Shown here: piece after piece, positions 23,055-34,920 of the stretch
How positions within the stretch are numbered: the stretch's first letter is position 1
Layout: the number at the start of each line of letters is the position of its first letter
Source: Turritopsis dohrnii
Lineage: Eukaryota; Cnidaria; Hydrozoa; Anthoathecata; Oceaniidae
Length of the DNA stretch: 64,000 bases
NCBI GenBank assembly: GCA_027922465.2
Contig: BQMF02000160.1
Location: forward strand, 372,001-436,000
Direction: 5' to 3'
The notes under the pieces: generated by a model
The model's input: the letters and a program-made list of their open reading frames with translations, nothing else
What the model was told of the DNA's origin: nothing
Database searches by the model: none
Made by a program: the position numbers and the translations under genes

Positions 23055-23186
23055 AATCTAACATCAGTGCAGTGGTCAGATCGTGGCACCGAGAAGATGT
23101 TGCGGTCTTCCGGTCCATGGCACATAATTCACGAGGGTCATGCAGCCACGGATCATCATTTGCCTTACTATGGACATAGTCCACAG
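23055..23186 (+). CDS. Candidate isolated exon, 44 codons
   Basis: It is bounded by TTATGCAG acceptor and CCACAG/GTAAGG donor, both good consensus, and is 132 nt, so phase 0 to 0. It reads NLTSVQWSDRGTEKMLRSSG and then PWHIIHEGHAATDHHLPYYG without a stop. The base composition is near half GC, against strongly AT-rich surroundings. If the ATG at 23050 is used it could be a first exon. A second frame is also open for most of the length, which weakens the case. No partner exon was recognised nearby and I do not recognise the product. Confidence 0.35.
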
Positions 23187-23639
23187 GTAAGGATTACACC
23201 ATACTGATGATAACAATTAAATAAGTCTGTTGAATCATATTGTTGATAGTTCTGATCTACTTGTGGTGTGTTCTTAACATTTTTTTCTATATAAAGCAGT
23301 TTTCTATTCTGCTGCGAACACGGAATATGCAATTCTGATTGTTGATAACAGTCACTTGGAAAATACTGTATTTCCTCTAATAAACCCCGCGGTGTTCCAG
23401 CTTTCGGATGCGGCGCTTGATAGAGGCGGCGTTTATTACAAAATGAAAAATGAGATAAAAGCAGACTTAAACAATAATGTCTTCTCAAAAGATTATGGTT
23501 ACAAAAGATAATGTGAAAATGTTTTACACAAAAGGTTCACAAAAATGTGGAAGAAGAGCATTATCACGGTGGCCGTTTCTTCTGTGAGAACTAGCCACGT
23601 AGATGAGATGAGATGAGGTGAGATGAAAACTTTTATTAA

Positions 23640-24270
23640 TTGCTACGGAAGCGTATTGGTGCCATGTTATTTTCGTGACATAAAATTGCTATCTAATGTC
23701 AAATTTAATTTCATAAAAATTTTCACTTCACATAGGAAATTCTATGTGATGTGAAATTTGTTTTTTTCACTTTTTTCACTTTACATAAATTGCTATGTCA
23801 AGTCAAAATAAATTTGTTTTGATTTTGACATGTAAACGCTATGTCACATCAAATTTATAATTTTCATATATTTGACACGCCATAGTAAGGCTCTTGAAGT
23901 GATGTGTTGTTAAGTGGCACGAGGCTGTGTGGAGGTTATGATATCATGTGCATGTCAACAAGCTAAACGATAGAGAAGAATATAAATCATGGCGGAAAGT
24001 AAGTATTCCTAGTTAAATTGAATCCCTTAAACCTTTTTGGTTAGGAGAACAGAAAGTCGTCTCACCTCATCCTTAGAAGACATTTTTGCGGCCATTTTTA
24101 CAGCGCACGTTTTGTTTTGTTTTGCTTCAGCTTTTAAATCCAGTTAATGGTTAAAAAGCACATACAGTGAACTTTTAATGTACATCAACTTATGTCAAAA
24201 TTTTTTTAGAAATTTTGAAAAAATTTTGACTTGACTTAGCTATGTGAAGTGAAAATTAGAAGCCATTAGG
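23640..24270. repeat. Repeat rich in ATGTSACATCAAATTT-type motifs
   Basis: Variants of CACTTCACATAG, GCTATGTCAAGTCAAA and GCTATGTCACATCAAATTT occur repeatedly at 23690-23885. Inverse forms (TTTTGACTTGACTTAGCTAT, GTGAAGTGAAAATT) occur at 24215-24260. This suggests an old foldback element. No gene is supported inside it. Confidence 0.45.
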
Positions 24271-24613
24271 ATTGAACAATTTCCGCATCAGCCCTTGAGA
24301 AAATTGCTTTAGGCTAATTTTCAAGATATCTGAATGACTTGTACACTGACTAATAATTTGATACAGTCTGGAATTCATCAAATTACTCCCTTCTTTAATT
24401 TATTTAATAACTTAATCTTGACAGCTTTGCAATTCACTATGATGTTTCGGGGCCAGAAAAACAGATCACCAATATCTTGTGCATTATGTTTATTCATGAA
24501 AATTGAAGATTTTTCGAAATTTGGCCCAAATTTGGCCCAAATCATCCAATTTTAGTCAAATCTGACAAAATGACTGTCAAATTCGAAATCAGCACCTTTC
24601 AAATGTAAGAAAT

Positions 24614-26425
24614 GTGGCTTTGAAAAGAGGATCTGTCGCCATACAGCTGCATAGTAGAGAAGAGAGAACCGTTAATATAAAGTTGGAAAGCGTTCTTTAT
24701 ATACCCACTTATCCACAGTACAAGCACATCCACTTGTACAAGCTGCCTCCCAGAGGGATGAGAAGCGACAAAAGTGGAGAGTATATTTCACATGAATTCA
24801 AAGAGATTTTAATTGAACACTCAATCAGACATGAGTTATCTTCACCCCACCAAAAACTGGCGAACCCTTTTTCAAATGGGAAGAGCACTACTAACTTACC
24901 CAAGTAATTGTGGACGTATGCTATAATGCCAGCAACACACATACGAAATCGCTGTTATGGATAGCGAATTGACAATACTAAGTAAGTAAGTAAGCTGTTT
25001 ATCCTTGGTACCAACCTAGGGCATTGCCAGAAAAACAAAACCACCTGAACGATTTAGGGAGTATCTTACTGGAGAGCATTTAGATTACGTATTACGATTA
25101 TTGCTGCGTTGTTAATGTTCCACTAACTTATAAAGAAGCAGTAGGCGGAAGTGAGTCGGACCATTGGAAACAAACCATGGAGGCAGAGATAAACACATTA
25201 AAAATAAACAACACTTTTACTGTCACTAATCTACCCGATGGCAAGAAACCAGTTAGGGGAAAATGGGTATACACAATCAAAGAGACCCAGAAAACCCTTA
25301 CCTATAAAGCTCGATATGTTGCCAAAGGTTACAGTCAAAAAGAAGGTATAGACTATACCGAAACTTTTTCGTCGACAGCAAGAATTGAATCCGTAGTATT
25401 CTCATGGAACTAGCCATACAAAACGATTGGAAGATGCACCAAATGGATGTCAAAGGAGCCTATCTCCATGCACCAATTGAAGGTGAAGTATTTGTCGAAC
25501 ATCCAGAAGGATTCAAACACCAAGATACCAACCTTGTATGGAAACTCAACAAGTCACTTTATGTGCTGAAGCAAAGTGGCCGAAACTAGAACAATCTACT
25601 CCAACAATATTTAACTGTAATGAACTTTGTTCAATCAACTGCAGACCCATGTGTATTTTACAAGATAGAGAATAAAGAAACAATTACTTTGCTAGTTTGG
25701 GTTGATGATATAATTATAGTATCAAGCTCAGAAGATTTGATAAAATCGCTTAAATTGGAATTGAATAAACGTTTCAACATGAAAGATTTTGGAGAATTTT
25801 TCATTCATTGGAATCGACTTCGATGTCACAAAAGATGGAATATCATATCAACGTCCCAATCTCGCTATCTTGCCAACATACTCAACAAATTGAGATTGAT
25901 GAGTCAGATGAGTCAGACGTTAGACTATACCGACAAATGGTTGGTAGTCTTATATATGCTATGACTTCATGCTTATTGCGATGCAGATTGGATTGCTTCA
26001 ATTTATGACCGATGAAGTACAACTGGTTATTATATCACAGTCTTAACGAAACAGGTCCACCAATCAGTTGGAAATCTAAGAAACAATCCTCTGTTGCCCT
26101 ACCAACATGCAAAGTTGAGTACATTGACATGTACTCAACTTTGCATGTTTGTTGGTCTCAATCACTTGCCAAGAAACGTTTTTTTAACCCAGTTATTAAC
26201 TGATGTCTTGTCAAAGAACCTAAAGCCAACAATCATTCGAAGCGATAATCAAGTAGCGATTGCCCTCGTTAAGAACCCAATGAATCGATCAAGAGCGAAA
26301 CATATAGATATCATTTTATTAGATTGTTATAAAGATAATCGTATCGTTATCGATTATGTACCATCCGAATCAAATGTGGCTGATTTGTTTACCAAGGCAC
26401 CGAAGAAACATTGTTTGACATTGTT
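24614..26425 (+). pseudogene. Copia-type retrotransposon, decayed pol
   Basis: Pieces run in the Copia order. Integrase end: SDKSGEYISHEFKEILIEHS and IRHELSSPHQK (about 24770-24870). Reverse transcriptase: KKPVRGKWVYTIKE and KGYSQKEGIDYTETFSSTAR (25177-25413), MDVKGAYLHAPIEGEV (25445-), NLVWKLNKSLYVLKQSG, LLVWVDDIIIV (25690-). RNase H: ISWKSKKQSSVALPTCKVEY (26060-) and HIDI-plus-VADLFTKA (26300-26400). Several frameshifts and stops and a missing stretch between integrase and RT make it inactive. No LTRs were found. Confidence 0.8.
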
Positions 26426-26443
26426 TAAAAGTGAAAAGGAAAT

Positions 26444-26516
26444 CCGCAAAAATAAATTCCGCAAAAAAAAGTTCCGCACAAATTTCTTCCACAAACAATT
26501 TCTTCCGTTAAGGTAA
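26444..26516. repeat. CCGCAAA dispersed repeat
   Basis: AATCCGCAAAAATAAATTCC, GTTCCGCACAAATTTCTTCC and CAAACAATTTCTTCCGTTAA then GGTA. It shares motifs and order with 10876-10972. Confidence 0.45.
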
Positions 26517-27125
26517 AAGATTCATTGATAATATTAAAGTCTACTGTTTATTCCCCTGTCATGGCATGGGACTCAACAGAAATAACACAAAAATATAAAA
26601 TTCTCTTGTAAAAAATGCCGGAAGAAATATAAGAATCGTATTTTTTACAAGAAGCACTTAGAAAAGTGTAAAAAACAGTTGATAAAGAAAAATTTCACAT
26701 GCATAATGAACTTTATTTATATAATGTAACTGTAAATACGTATAGACGGATTCAAAATAAAAGTACATAATGTCACAAAATTTTCCACTGTTGAACAAAA
26801 ATCCTTTTCATAGATGGGCATATAACAGTAGTGATCATCTCCACTTTAAATGTAAATTCCCTTGTTCCAGAAATTCATAAAGTAAAACTATGTTTAAACA
26901 GTTTAGGAGTAAAAATAATTTGGTACGAGTGAAAGTTTTGAAAGATTAAGAAGTAAATTCTAAATATAAATGTAAATCAATCAAAAATAAAAATTCGATC
27001 CAATTCAATAAAATGTTAAACAATGACAAGAATAAAATTGCATTCCTCTTGAAAAATGTGTTCATTACGTCAAAGGCAAGTCACTCACCAACTTCATAAG
27101 AAATTACATTGTATATATAATCAAC
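26516..27125. repeat. Extra copy of the acyltransferase downstream flank
   Basis: AAAGATTCATTGATAATATT and about 600 following bases are repeated nearly exactly at 27145-27750. There they run on to the acyltransferase-like gene that ends at 27929. A more diverged third version lies at about 30280-30850 before the second gene. This copy has no coding region behind it; a decayed Copia element adjoins it instead. Confidence 0.75.
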
Positions 27126-27928
27126 AAATCGTTTTATTTTCAGTTAAAAGATTCATTGATAATATTAAAGTCTACTGTTTATTTCCGTCATGGCATGGGA
27201 CTCAACAGAAATAACACAAAAATATAAAATTACTCTTGTAAAAAATGCCGGAAGAAATATAAGAATCGTATTTTTTACAAGAAGCACTTAGAAAAGTGTA
27301 AAAAACAGTTGATAGAGAAGAACTTCACATGCATAATGAACTTTATTTATATAATATAACTGTAAATATGTATAGACGGATTCAAAATAAAAGCATATAT
27401 TGTCACAAAATTTTCCACTGTGGAACAAAAAACCTTTTTATAGTTGGGCATATAACAGCAGTGATCATCTCCACATTAAATGTAAATTCCCTTGTTCCAG
27501 GAACTCATAAAGTAAAACTATGTTTAAACAGTTTAGGAGTAAAACAATTTGGTGTGAGTGAAGGTTTTGAAAGATCTAAAAGTAAATTCGAAATGTAAAT
27601 GTAAATCAATCAAAAAAAAAAAAAAATCGATCCAATTCGATAAAATGTTTAACAACAACAAGAATAAAATTGCATTCTTCTTGGAAAATGTGTTCAATAC
27701 GTCAAAGGAAAGTAACTCGCCAATTTTATAAGAAATTACATTGTATATATAATCAACAAATCATACACATGTTGAATTATCAGAATTTGAAAATGACCTT
27801 AAAGGAGTTCTCATGTGCGCCACAAAATCTTATCTCTAAAAAGTATCAACTAAACGTTGTGTATATAATAACAATGATAACAACAAATATGTAAAACCCT
27901 AATCCAAACCACGTTATTTCGAAAATTA

Positions 27929-29359
27929 TCATTGTGCTACAGCAATGATGGAATCCTTCATTACTCTTGCAAGATCAGTTATAAACCCAGTACTCAACCA
28001 TCTACCATCATAGCAAATACAAAAGCACATTTTTTCATTGACTGTGGTACAAGTGACAGAAACAACATCTTTCACAACTACCCCGAAATATTGACCGTTC
28101 AGTCTGACTACGTCATTAAGGTTGGATTTTACTAAATCACACTTACCAAGATTACTCAAATTAACAGTAAAAAATTTCATAATATCTGTAAGTCGATTGC
28201 TTTTAAGCAGTTCATTAATAACAAGAAATAATCCTTTGGCCTCCTTAGGTTTATTTCCATTTCTAATTTTCTGAGTTAAGCTTTCACAAAATTGAAAAAA
28301 ATTACCAGTGTCTTTTGGATCAATAAACTTCATTTTCTGACCATCTGTACTAGTGTAAGCACCCAAAGGCTGTGGGCTTGAATGAAGGTACTTGTTAAAT
28401 TTCCGATAATCAATTGGGTATTGGATGGAATTGAATTTCAATTTCAAATGTTCATAATCTTTCTCCAAGCTTTTGAGTGAATATCCTAAAATCATCATTA
28501 GAACACTGTGCACAGAAACACCTTGATTTTTACACACAGCAATTAAGCCATGAGTATTACCAACATCTATTGAAAAAGGATGAAACATGCCAAACTTTCC
28601 ATCCGTTTTCTCCTCGCTGTATACTTTGAGATCTGGAGACTTAGATCCAAAAATATCAAACAGTTTTAGTCCAATATACACTGGTAGTTTGATGTACCAA
28701 GGTGATTGACATTCTGATTGTGAATAATTAAATGGCTCAGTTGAGAAGATAGATTCATTTGGTTCAGCAAAGAATATAGGTTTTTCAGTCCTAACAAAAG
28801 TTTTTTTATCCAGAATTCCATTTAGTATTGGCAAAAATTGATTAGCTATTAAATCAAAAGAGCCTTTGGCATCTATTATTGCATGGGAACAGACAAAAAT
28901 CATGACATATGTATGTTCTTCATCACTGCTATTGGATTCACATTCTACCCAATTAACACGCCACAATGGACCCTTTGCTGTGTCAAAAGGTATTGCAGCA
29001 TCTTTAGCAGCAATTTCAGGCCATTCATTGGAATGTTTGGCATTTGCAGTCTTCAAAACAATCCAATCATCATTCTCAAAAGTGCTTTCCATTTTCTGAA
29101 ATACTTTATCTCCACTTTTTAGGTGGTCAACTTTTGCTTGAAGTAAGAAATGATCTGTTGAAAGTTCCCACAAAGCTTGCTTGACTTTTTCTATTGGTAC
29201 ATTAGCTTTTGAAGTAAAAACGGTAGCTTGGATGAAATTAGAAATTGTAGCGTCACCAAGCTGAAGGTATACCTGCTCAGAAACTGATGCAAGGCGATTG
29301 TCTTGAGTACAAGTAATACTCTTCTCGTAAAATTTGCCTTTTTCTTGGTTGGATGACAT
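27929..29359 (-). CDS. Condensation/acetyltransferase-like protein, copy 1
   Basis: Single-exon coding region; the open frame is 483 codons from 29380. I prefer the in-frame ATG at 29359 (MSSNQEKGKF), which gives 476 residues: just upstream the minus strand reads GTTTTTAG/CAATTTATACC, a splice-acceptor-like site 11 bases before this ATG. Family: CoA-dependent acyltransferase fold (chloramphenicol acetyltransferase, NRPS condensation, alcohol acetyltransferase). The evidence is AKGPLWRVNWV, the active-site-like CSHAIIDAKGS (HxxxD form, with the first H of HHxxxDG replaced by S), PIDYRKF, NLSNLG and a final YDGRWLS segment. The substrate is unknown. There is no signal peptide or membrane segment, so it is probably cytosolic. 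Its twin lies about 2.9 kb away on the same strand. The intact frame in both copies argues for function. Confidence 0.8.
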   Translation of the reverse strand: MSSNQEKGKFYEKSITCTQDNRLASVSEQVYLQLGDATISNFIQATVFTSKANVPIEKVKQALWELSTDHFLLQAKVDHLKSGDKVFQKMESTFENDDWIVLKTANAKHSNEWPEIAAKDAAIPFDTAKGPLWRVNWVECESNSSDEEHTYVMIFVCSHAIIDAKGSFDLIANQFLPILNGILDKKTFVRTEKPIFFAEPNESIFSTEPFNYSQSECQSPWYIKLPVYIGLKLFDIFGSKSPDLKVYSEEKTDGKFGMFHPFSIDVGNTHGLIAVCKNQGVSVHSVLMMILGYSLKSLEKDYEHLKLKFNSIQYPIDYRKFNKYLHSSPQPLGAYTSTDGQKMKFIDPKDTGNFFQFCESLTQKIRNGNKPKEAKGLFLVINELLKSNRLTDIMKFFTVNLSNLGKCDLVKSNLNDVVRLNGQYFGVVVKDVVSVTCTTVNEKMCFCICYDGRWLSTGFITDLARVMKDSIIAVAQ

Positions 29360-29399
29360 GGTATAAATTGCTAAAAACACAAGTGAAATTTCATAAATT

Positions 29400-30280
29400 A
29401 ATCACCACAGGAAAAGGGTTTAATATAATGCCTCCCTTTATCAAACGAAACAAAGAGTTCCAACCATCAATGGATATAAGCTGGCAAACTTTCCTATCCA
29501 ACGGTGCAAAAATTATTATCATAATCTAATTATTTCAGTTTAAAATCCAATTTGAATTTTGCGTAACAGTTTTTAAGACTCATACTGTACAGTATGATGG
29601 TATCTTCTCAGATGAACACACCCTAAGCTTGTTCATTTACACCTCGAGCTCCATACAAAATATGCTTAGGATTAGGGTAGGGGTTGATTTTATTTCAGAA
29701 CCGATATACAAGACAATTTGAAGTCAATAAGGAATGAGTAACTTTACTACTGAGAGTGCTCAATGTTTCCAGGGTGTACTAAGAAAACACACAAAATACA
29801 GCAGTAATTGTCACCTTCATGTTTCTCAACAATTATCAAACTGAATGGCACTACAAAGTGTGAACTAACATTCATTTACAAAATAATATTCACCACCGAA
29901 CAGGATCAAATTGTAAGTTTAATTCATGTTGTTAATTGGATATTTATTTCTGTCATGACGTTTACTAATTTACTAATTTCTTTTAATCAACAATTCTTTC
30001 GAGCCAGATCATAAAATATTTTTTCTGACTACCAAAGGTCAAAATGGTTATTGCCACATTCGTATAATTTTGCACTCGTAGCATCTTTCAATTTCTCAAA
30101 TAAAATTTGTGAGTCGATAAAACTTACAATTTAATTGATTTAGATGAATATTATTGAATATTATAGAAAATTATGGAATATGTATATATTGAATGTCATC
30201 ATCACATTAAACTCGTGAAATAATTGAACAACGAAAAAATACGATGAATAATAAGATATGTGCATTAATACAAAAATATA
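29400..30280. other. Spacer between the acyltransferase-like copies
   Basis: AT-rich with no supported gene. The first ~40 bases upstream of both start regions are shared (CATAAATTAATCACCACAGG), after which the two upstream flanks diverge. Confidence 0.5.
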
Positions 30281-30856
30281 AAAACATAATATAACTGTAA
30301 ATATTGATACAAAAGTATATGTTACAAAATTTTGTACTGTTGAACAAAAATGTTTAATATAGATGGACTTATAAGAACTGTGATCATCTTCGCCTTAAAT
30401 GTAAATTCACTTCTTGCAGGAACTCATAGTAAAACTATGTCTAAACAGATCAGAAGTAAAAACAATTTGGTGTGAGTAAAACTTTTGAAAGATCTAAATG
30501 TAAATGAAAATCAATCAAAAAAATTCTATTCAATTTGATTAAATTTACGTTTCACAGTGAGAAGATGAAAATTGCATGCTTGTTGGAAAACGTGTTAATT
30601 AAGCCAAGGGCAAATCACTTGCCAATTTTAAAACCACTACATTGTAATTACAATTTGCAAATCATACAAATGGTGCATTACCAGAATAACGTACTCAATA
30701 TTCTACTATAAGAAACCTGAAAATAAACTTAACAAAGCGCTAATGTCGGCCATAAAATCTCATCTTTAAAAATTATCACCCAAACGTTGTCTATAATAAC
30801 AATGATAACAATAATTATGTAAAAATCTAATCCAAACCACGTTATTTCGAAAATTA

Positions 30857-32287
30857 TCATCGTGCTACAGCAATGATGGAATCCTTCATTACTCTTGCAA
30901 GATCAGTTATAAACCCAGTACTCAACCATCTACCATCATAGCAAATACAGAAGTACATTTTTTCATTGACTGTGGTACAAGTGACAGCCACAATATCTTT
31001 TACAACAATTCCAAAATATTGATCATTCAGTCTGACTACGTCATTAAGGTTGGATTTCACTAAATCACACTTACCAAGATTACTCAAATTAACAGGAGCA
31101 AGTTTCACAATATCTTCAAGTCGATTGTTTTTAATCAGTTCATTAATTACAAACACAAATCCACTGGCCTCTTTAGGTCTATTTCCATTTCGGATTTTCT
31201 GAGTTAAGCTTTCACAAAATTGAAAAAAATTACCAGTGTCTTTTGGATCAATGAACCTTATTTTCTGACCATCTGTACCATGATAAACACCCAAAGGCTG
31301 TGGATTTGCATAAAGGTTCTTATTAAATTTCCGATAATCAATTGGGTATTGGATGGAATTGAATTTCAATTTCAAATGTTCATAATCTTTCTCCAAGCTT
31401 TTGAGTGAATATCCTAAAATCATCATTAGAACACTGTGCACAGAAACACCTTGATTTTTACACACAGCAATTAAGCCATGAGTATTACCAACATCTATTG
31501 AAAAAGGATGAAACATGCCAAACTTTCCATCCGTTTTCTCCTCGCTGTATACTTTGAGATCTGGAGACTTAGATCCAAAAATATCAAACAGTTTTAGTCC
31601 AATATACACTGGTAGTTTGATGTACCAAGGTGATTGACATTCTGATTGTGAATAATGAAATGGCTCAGATGAGAAGATAGATTCATTCGGTTCAGCAAAG
31701 AATATAGGTTTTTCAGTCCTAACAAAAGGTTTTTTATCCAGAATTCCATTCAGTATTGGCAAAAATTGATTAGCTATTAAATCAAAAGAGCCTTTAGCAT
31801 CTATTATTGCATGGGAACAGACAAAAATCATAACGTATGTATGTTCTTCATCACTGCTATTGGATTCACATTCTACCCAATTAACACGCCACAATGGACC
31901 CTTTGCTGTGTCAAAAGGTATTGCAGCATCTTTAGCAGCAATTTCAGGCCATTCATTGGAATTTTTGGCATTTGCAGTCTTCAAAACAATCCAATCATCA
32001 TTCTCAAAAGTGTTTTCCATTTTCTGAAATACTTTATCTCCACTTTTTAGGTGGTCAACTTTTGCTTGAAGTAAGAAATGATCTGTTGAAAGTTCCCACA
32101 AAGCTTGCCTAACTTTTTCCATTGGTACATTAGCTTTTGAAGTAAAAACGGTAGTTTGAATGAAATTAAAAATATTAGCGTCACCAAGCTGAAGGTATAC
32201 CTGCTCAGAAACTGATGCAAGGCGATTGTCTTGAGTACAAGTAATACTCTTTTCGTAAAATTTGCCTTTTTCTTGGTTGGATGACAT
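30857..32287 (-). CDS. Condensation/acetyltransferase-like protein, copy 2
   Basis: This is a paralogue of the gene at 27929-29359: the same length (483-codon open frame from 32308, or 476 from the preferred ATG at 32287), the same single exon and the same acceptor-like TTTTTAG/C upstream of the ATG. The motif CSHAIIDAKGS is identical. Differences cluster in the C-terminal third (for example NKNLYANPQPLGVYHGTDGQ against NKYLHSSPQPLGAYTSTDGQ, and KNNRLEDIVKLAPVNLSNLG against KSNRLTDIMKFFTVNLSNLG), while residues from about 200 to 330 are almost unchanged. This uneven pattern suggests gene conversion or selection on one part. No stop or frameshift is present. Substrate unknown. Confidence 0.8.
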   Translation of the reverse strand: MSSNQEKGKFYEKSITCTQDNRLASVSEQVYLQLGDANIFNFIQTTVFTSKANVPMEKVRQALWELSTDHFLLQAKVDHLKSGDKVFQKMENTFENDDWIVLKTANAKNSNEWPEIAAKDAAIPFDTAKGPLWRVNWVECESNSSDEEHTYVMIFVCSHAIIDAKGSFDLIANQFLPILNGILDKKPFVRTEKPIFFAEPNESIFSSEPFHYSQSECQSPWYIKLPVYIGLKLFDIFGSKSPDLKVYSEEKTDGKFGMFHPFSIDVGNTHGLIAVCKNQGVSVHSVLMMILGYSLKSLEKDYEHLKLKFNSIQYPIDYRKFNKNLYANPQPLGVYHGTDGQKIRFIDPKDTGNFFQFCESLTQKIRNGNRPKEASGFVFVINELIKNNRLEDIVKLAPVNLSNLGKCDLVKSNLNDVVRLNDQYFGIVVKDIVAVTCTTVNEKMYFCICYDGRWLSTGFITDLARVMKDSIIAVAR

Positions 32288-32359
32288 GGTATAAATTGCT
32301 AAAAACACAAGTAAAATTTCATAAATTAATCACCACAGGAAAGGGTTTACTCAAGTCAT

Positions 32360-32640
32360 TAGCTTTGAGAAACAGGCAATCCAAACTATCCAAAATGTAT
32401 GGGTTCGTTTCATTACAACCAACCGTTAGAAAGATAACGCCAAAGTATTAACACTCCAAAAATGTCAGTTATCCCTGTTGGTTCTTGAGATATTTCCCCA
32501 AAAACACCGCATTCCATTAGGGATGCAATGCAATGATTCCCCCTCAATCGCCTGACCAAAATTTAAAAGAAACATATCACTCTCTATAATAAAAGTGGTA
32601 TGTACACTACAAGATTAATATAATAAGATTATTAGGGTCA
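32360..32640. repeat. Family R repeat, second copy
   Basis: AATGTATGGGTTCGTTTC, AAAAATGTCAGTTATCCCTG then TTGGTTCTTGAGATATTTCC match the repeat at 4280-4460. The end ATATCACTCTCTATAATAAA then AGTGG matches 44755-44785. Confidence 0.6.
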
Positions 32641-33554
32641 ACAACAAAAGATGAAAGCCTTTTTACTTGCTTCATTTTACAAAATGCTTTGAAAGCAACC
32701 AATAAACATCACCATAATAGTGTGTGGCTTTTTCCATGTATATCTACCTGCTATTCCTTTCAATTTCTATTTTGCTTATCTCCCAAGTTCATTCAGTTTA
32801 GAAAAAGGTAGGAAGCCTGATATTTGAATAAGGCCATAAATGTACATTACATTTAACTATTCTGCATAATTTATTCATCAAACACCAGTGTTTATTTGCT
32901 TTGTCTTCAGTGGCTGCCTATAGAGAATGTGTCCTTAAAGGGATTCCTGTGTCCAAAATAATATTTCAAGGGATGATAGAACTTGCAAAGTTGTTTAAGA
33001 ACTCTTTTTACAGTTTTTGGAAATTCAGTGTTTCCTTGAGCAGATATTTCGATTTAAATCATCAAATTATGCAATGCATAATTATGATGTAATAAGGTAA
33101 GTTTTTGTTAGTGTGTATAACTTCTGAATTAGTAAATACTATGACTTCACTCTCCTATCAATCAATTCAGAGTGGAAGCTCTTACTCCTGACTTAGAAAG
33201 ATGTAATATTAATCATATCTAAAGTTATTGCAATGAGAAGTGTTGACTACTATCTTAATTACATCGTAAATATGCATTGCATAAATTATATAAGATTTTA
33301 AAAATGGAATTATCTAAAAAACTAATAAATAATTATGAAATACCGGAAAGAGACTTGTCAAACAACTTTCTGAGTTGTATCATATTTGTGAATGTTTTAA
33401 ACGCAGGAATCCCTTAAAATGTAGTTCCCACTGAAGGAAAATATGTTTGTCGCTTATTCGACTTCATTGCTTACTCGACAAAGAACTTTTATAAGTTTGT
33501 CACTTTTCATGAATATAAAAAAATTTTGATTCTTCAAGAAAAACATCAATCAGG

Positions 33555-33785
33555 GGTATTTTTTTTTTTTAAATCACTCACCCCACTCAAGGCCGAAGCC
33601 ACTACAAGGAGTGGGGCTACATAGTCCGGATGTTCATCACAGCGTTAATCTCCCCGACTAGCCTTCATTTTCCCCGAAATACATCAGGGAATCGAGCTAG
33701 TTGCAGTACCTCCAGGAGTCGTGACCTCAGCGGGGTTTGAACCCTCAATATTGGGTTCTCTTTTAAAGTCACTGTGAATGATGGT
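33555..33785 (-). repeat. SINE-like repeat fragment
   Basis: On minus it contains GGGTTCAAACCCCGC, a B-box-like motif, and a compact GC-richer body (AGGTCACGACTCCTGGAGGT, TAGTCGGGGAGATTAACGC). It stands out from the AT-rich flanks. A short retroposon is plausible, but I see no second copy here. Confidence 0.35.
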
Positions 33786-34557
33786 TATCAATTTTTTTTA
33801 ATATATATATATACTGAATAACTTTTAAACATGAAGCTTCTTTCTTATATCTTCATTATCAAATTGATTGCCCAATCAAATATTTTCTCCTATCAATATC
33901 AACACTGAAGATCATTGAAAATAGCTCATTAAAATTTCTTTGAGGCTGAGACTACTCGAACTGTTCACTTCTAAATTTATGATCAATACAATTTTTAATA
34001 CAATTAGGAAAATTGGGCCTCCTCACTTTCAAATACGAGTTGTGTTGAGTTTGAGTTCATCAAACTTTCTTCAGGAAAAATGTTTGAAAGAATGAGGTGA
34101 TGCAATTTTATGCTCACTGACCCAAGCAAATTTAACAAGGTTTTCACCATGAAGTTTTAATGAACTCAAATTGTCACATGAATAAGAAAGTAACAGATTA
34201 CTTCCGTATGAAGGTTGATCGATGTCCTTGCTGATTTTAAACAGCTTAAAATTTCAAACCGGTTTGAATCCACAGCTCCCATGTAAACGCACTCTCAATT
34301 ATGTCCTTCTTATGAACACTGTAACTGTTCCATTTCAACTACCGTAATGCTTTATTAAATTTTCCAAGGTTTTTGGGGGGCGTTTGATTTCATCCCAAGC
34401 AAAACGACTGATTTTTATTCTTCCTAGTTTCATTTTGTCATTTATTTTATTTGCTTATAAGTATGTAATATATTATTTTCATCATTAATATTTTCGTCGA
34501 CCTTATGTCAACTTGTCAGCGATGATTTTTGGAAATCATTTCCTGCTTGGGATGAAA

Positions 34558-34889
34558 TCAACAAAATAATTCAGGACCAACTTTCGATTTTACTTTGTGT
34601 TTTGTAGCATATGAGAAGAAATACTTTGGGTTCCTTTTGATTGCATCAACAGCCTTTTGTTCATTTAATTGTTCCTCCTTTTTGTAAGATTGATTTAGTT
34701 TAAATTCGATGTCAAGTAATTCTTTTGTAATCCTTTTTGTAACCTTAGTAAATTTTTTGAGTGTTTTCTTCCTTTTCCGAAATAAAACCCTCCTGTCTTT
34801 TGGGATTGCTTTCTTATGTTGTGGGTTTCCGGATCGTGAGGGAACATGATCTTTTACCACATTTATAATTCTGTTAGTTGGTATTATCA

Positions 34890-34890
<1 letters not shown>
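34558..34890 (-). pseudogene. LINE polyprotein fragment, linker before RT
   Basis: The 110-codon frame is lysine-rich and ends AVDAIKRNPKYFFSYATKHK and then VKSKVGPEL. The NPKxFxxYxxxK segment between endonuclease and reverse transcriptase is typical of CR1/Jockey-like LINEs. A (TTA/TTTA)n tract follows at 34888-34928. It may belong to a different copy from the LINE at 35660-43200. Confidence 0.55.

Positions 34891-34920
<30 letters not shown>

Noticed and set aside
24614..26425. An intact Copia element
   Set aside because: Several frameshifts and stops, a missing segment and no LTRs found.
27146..27598. Small plus-strand gene at 27329-27598
   Set aside because: It lies within the duplicated non-coding flank, and the equivalent frame is broken in the 26.5-kb copy.
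31220..32050. Plus-strand frames of 62 and 79 codons opposite the acyltransferase copy 2
   Set aside because: They are antisense shadows of a strongly supported coding region, seen also in copy 1.
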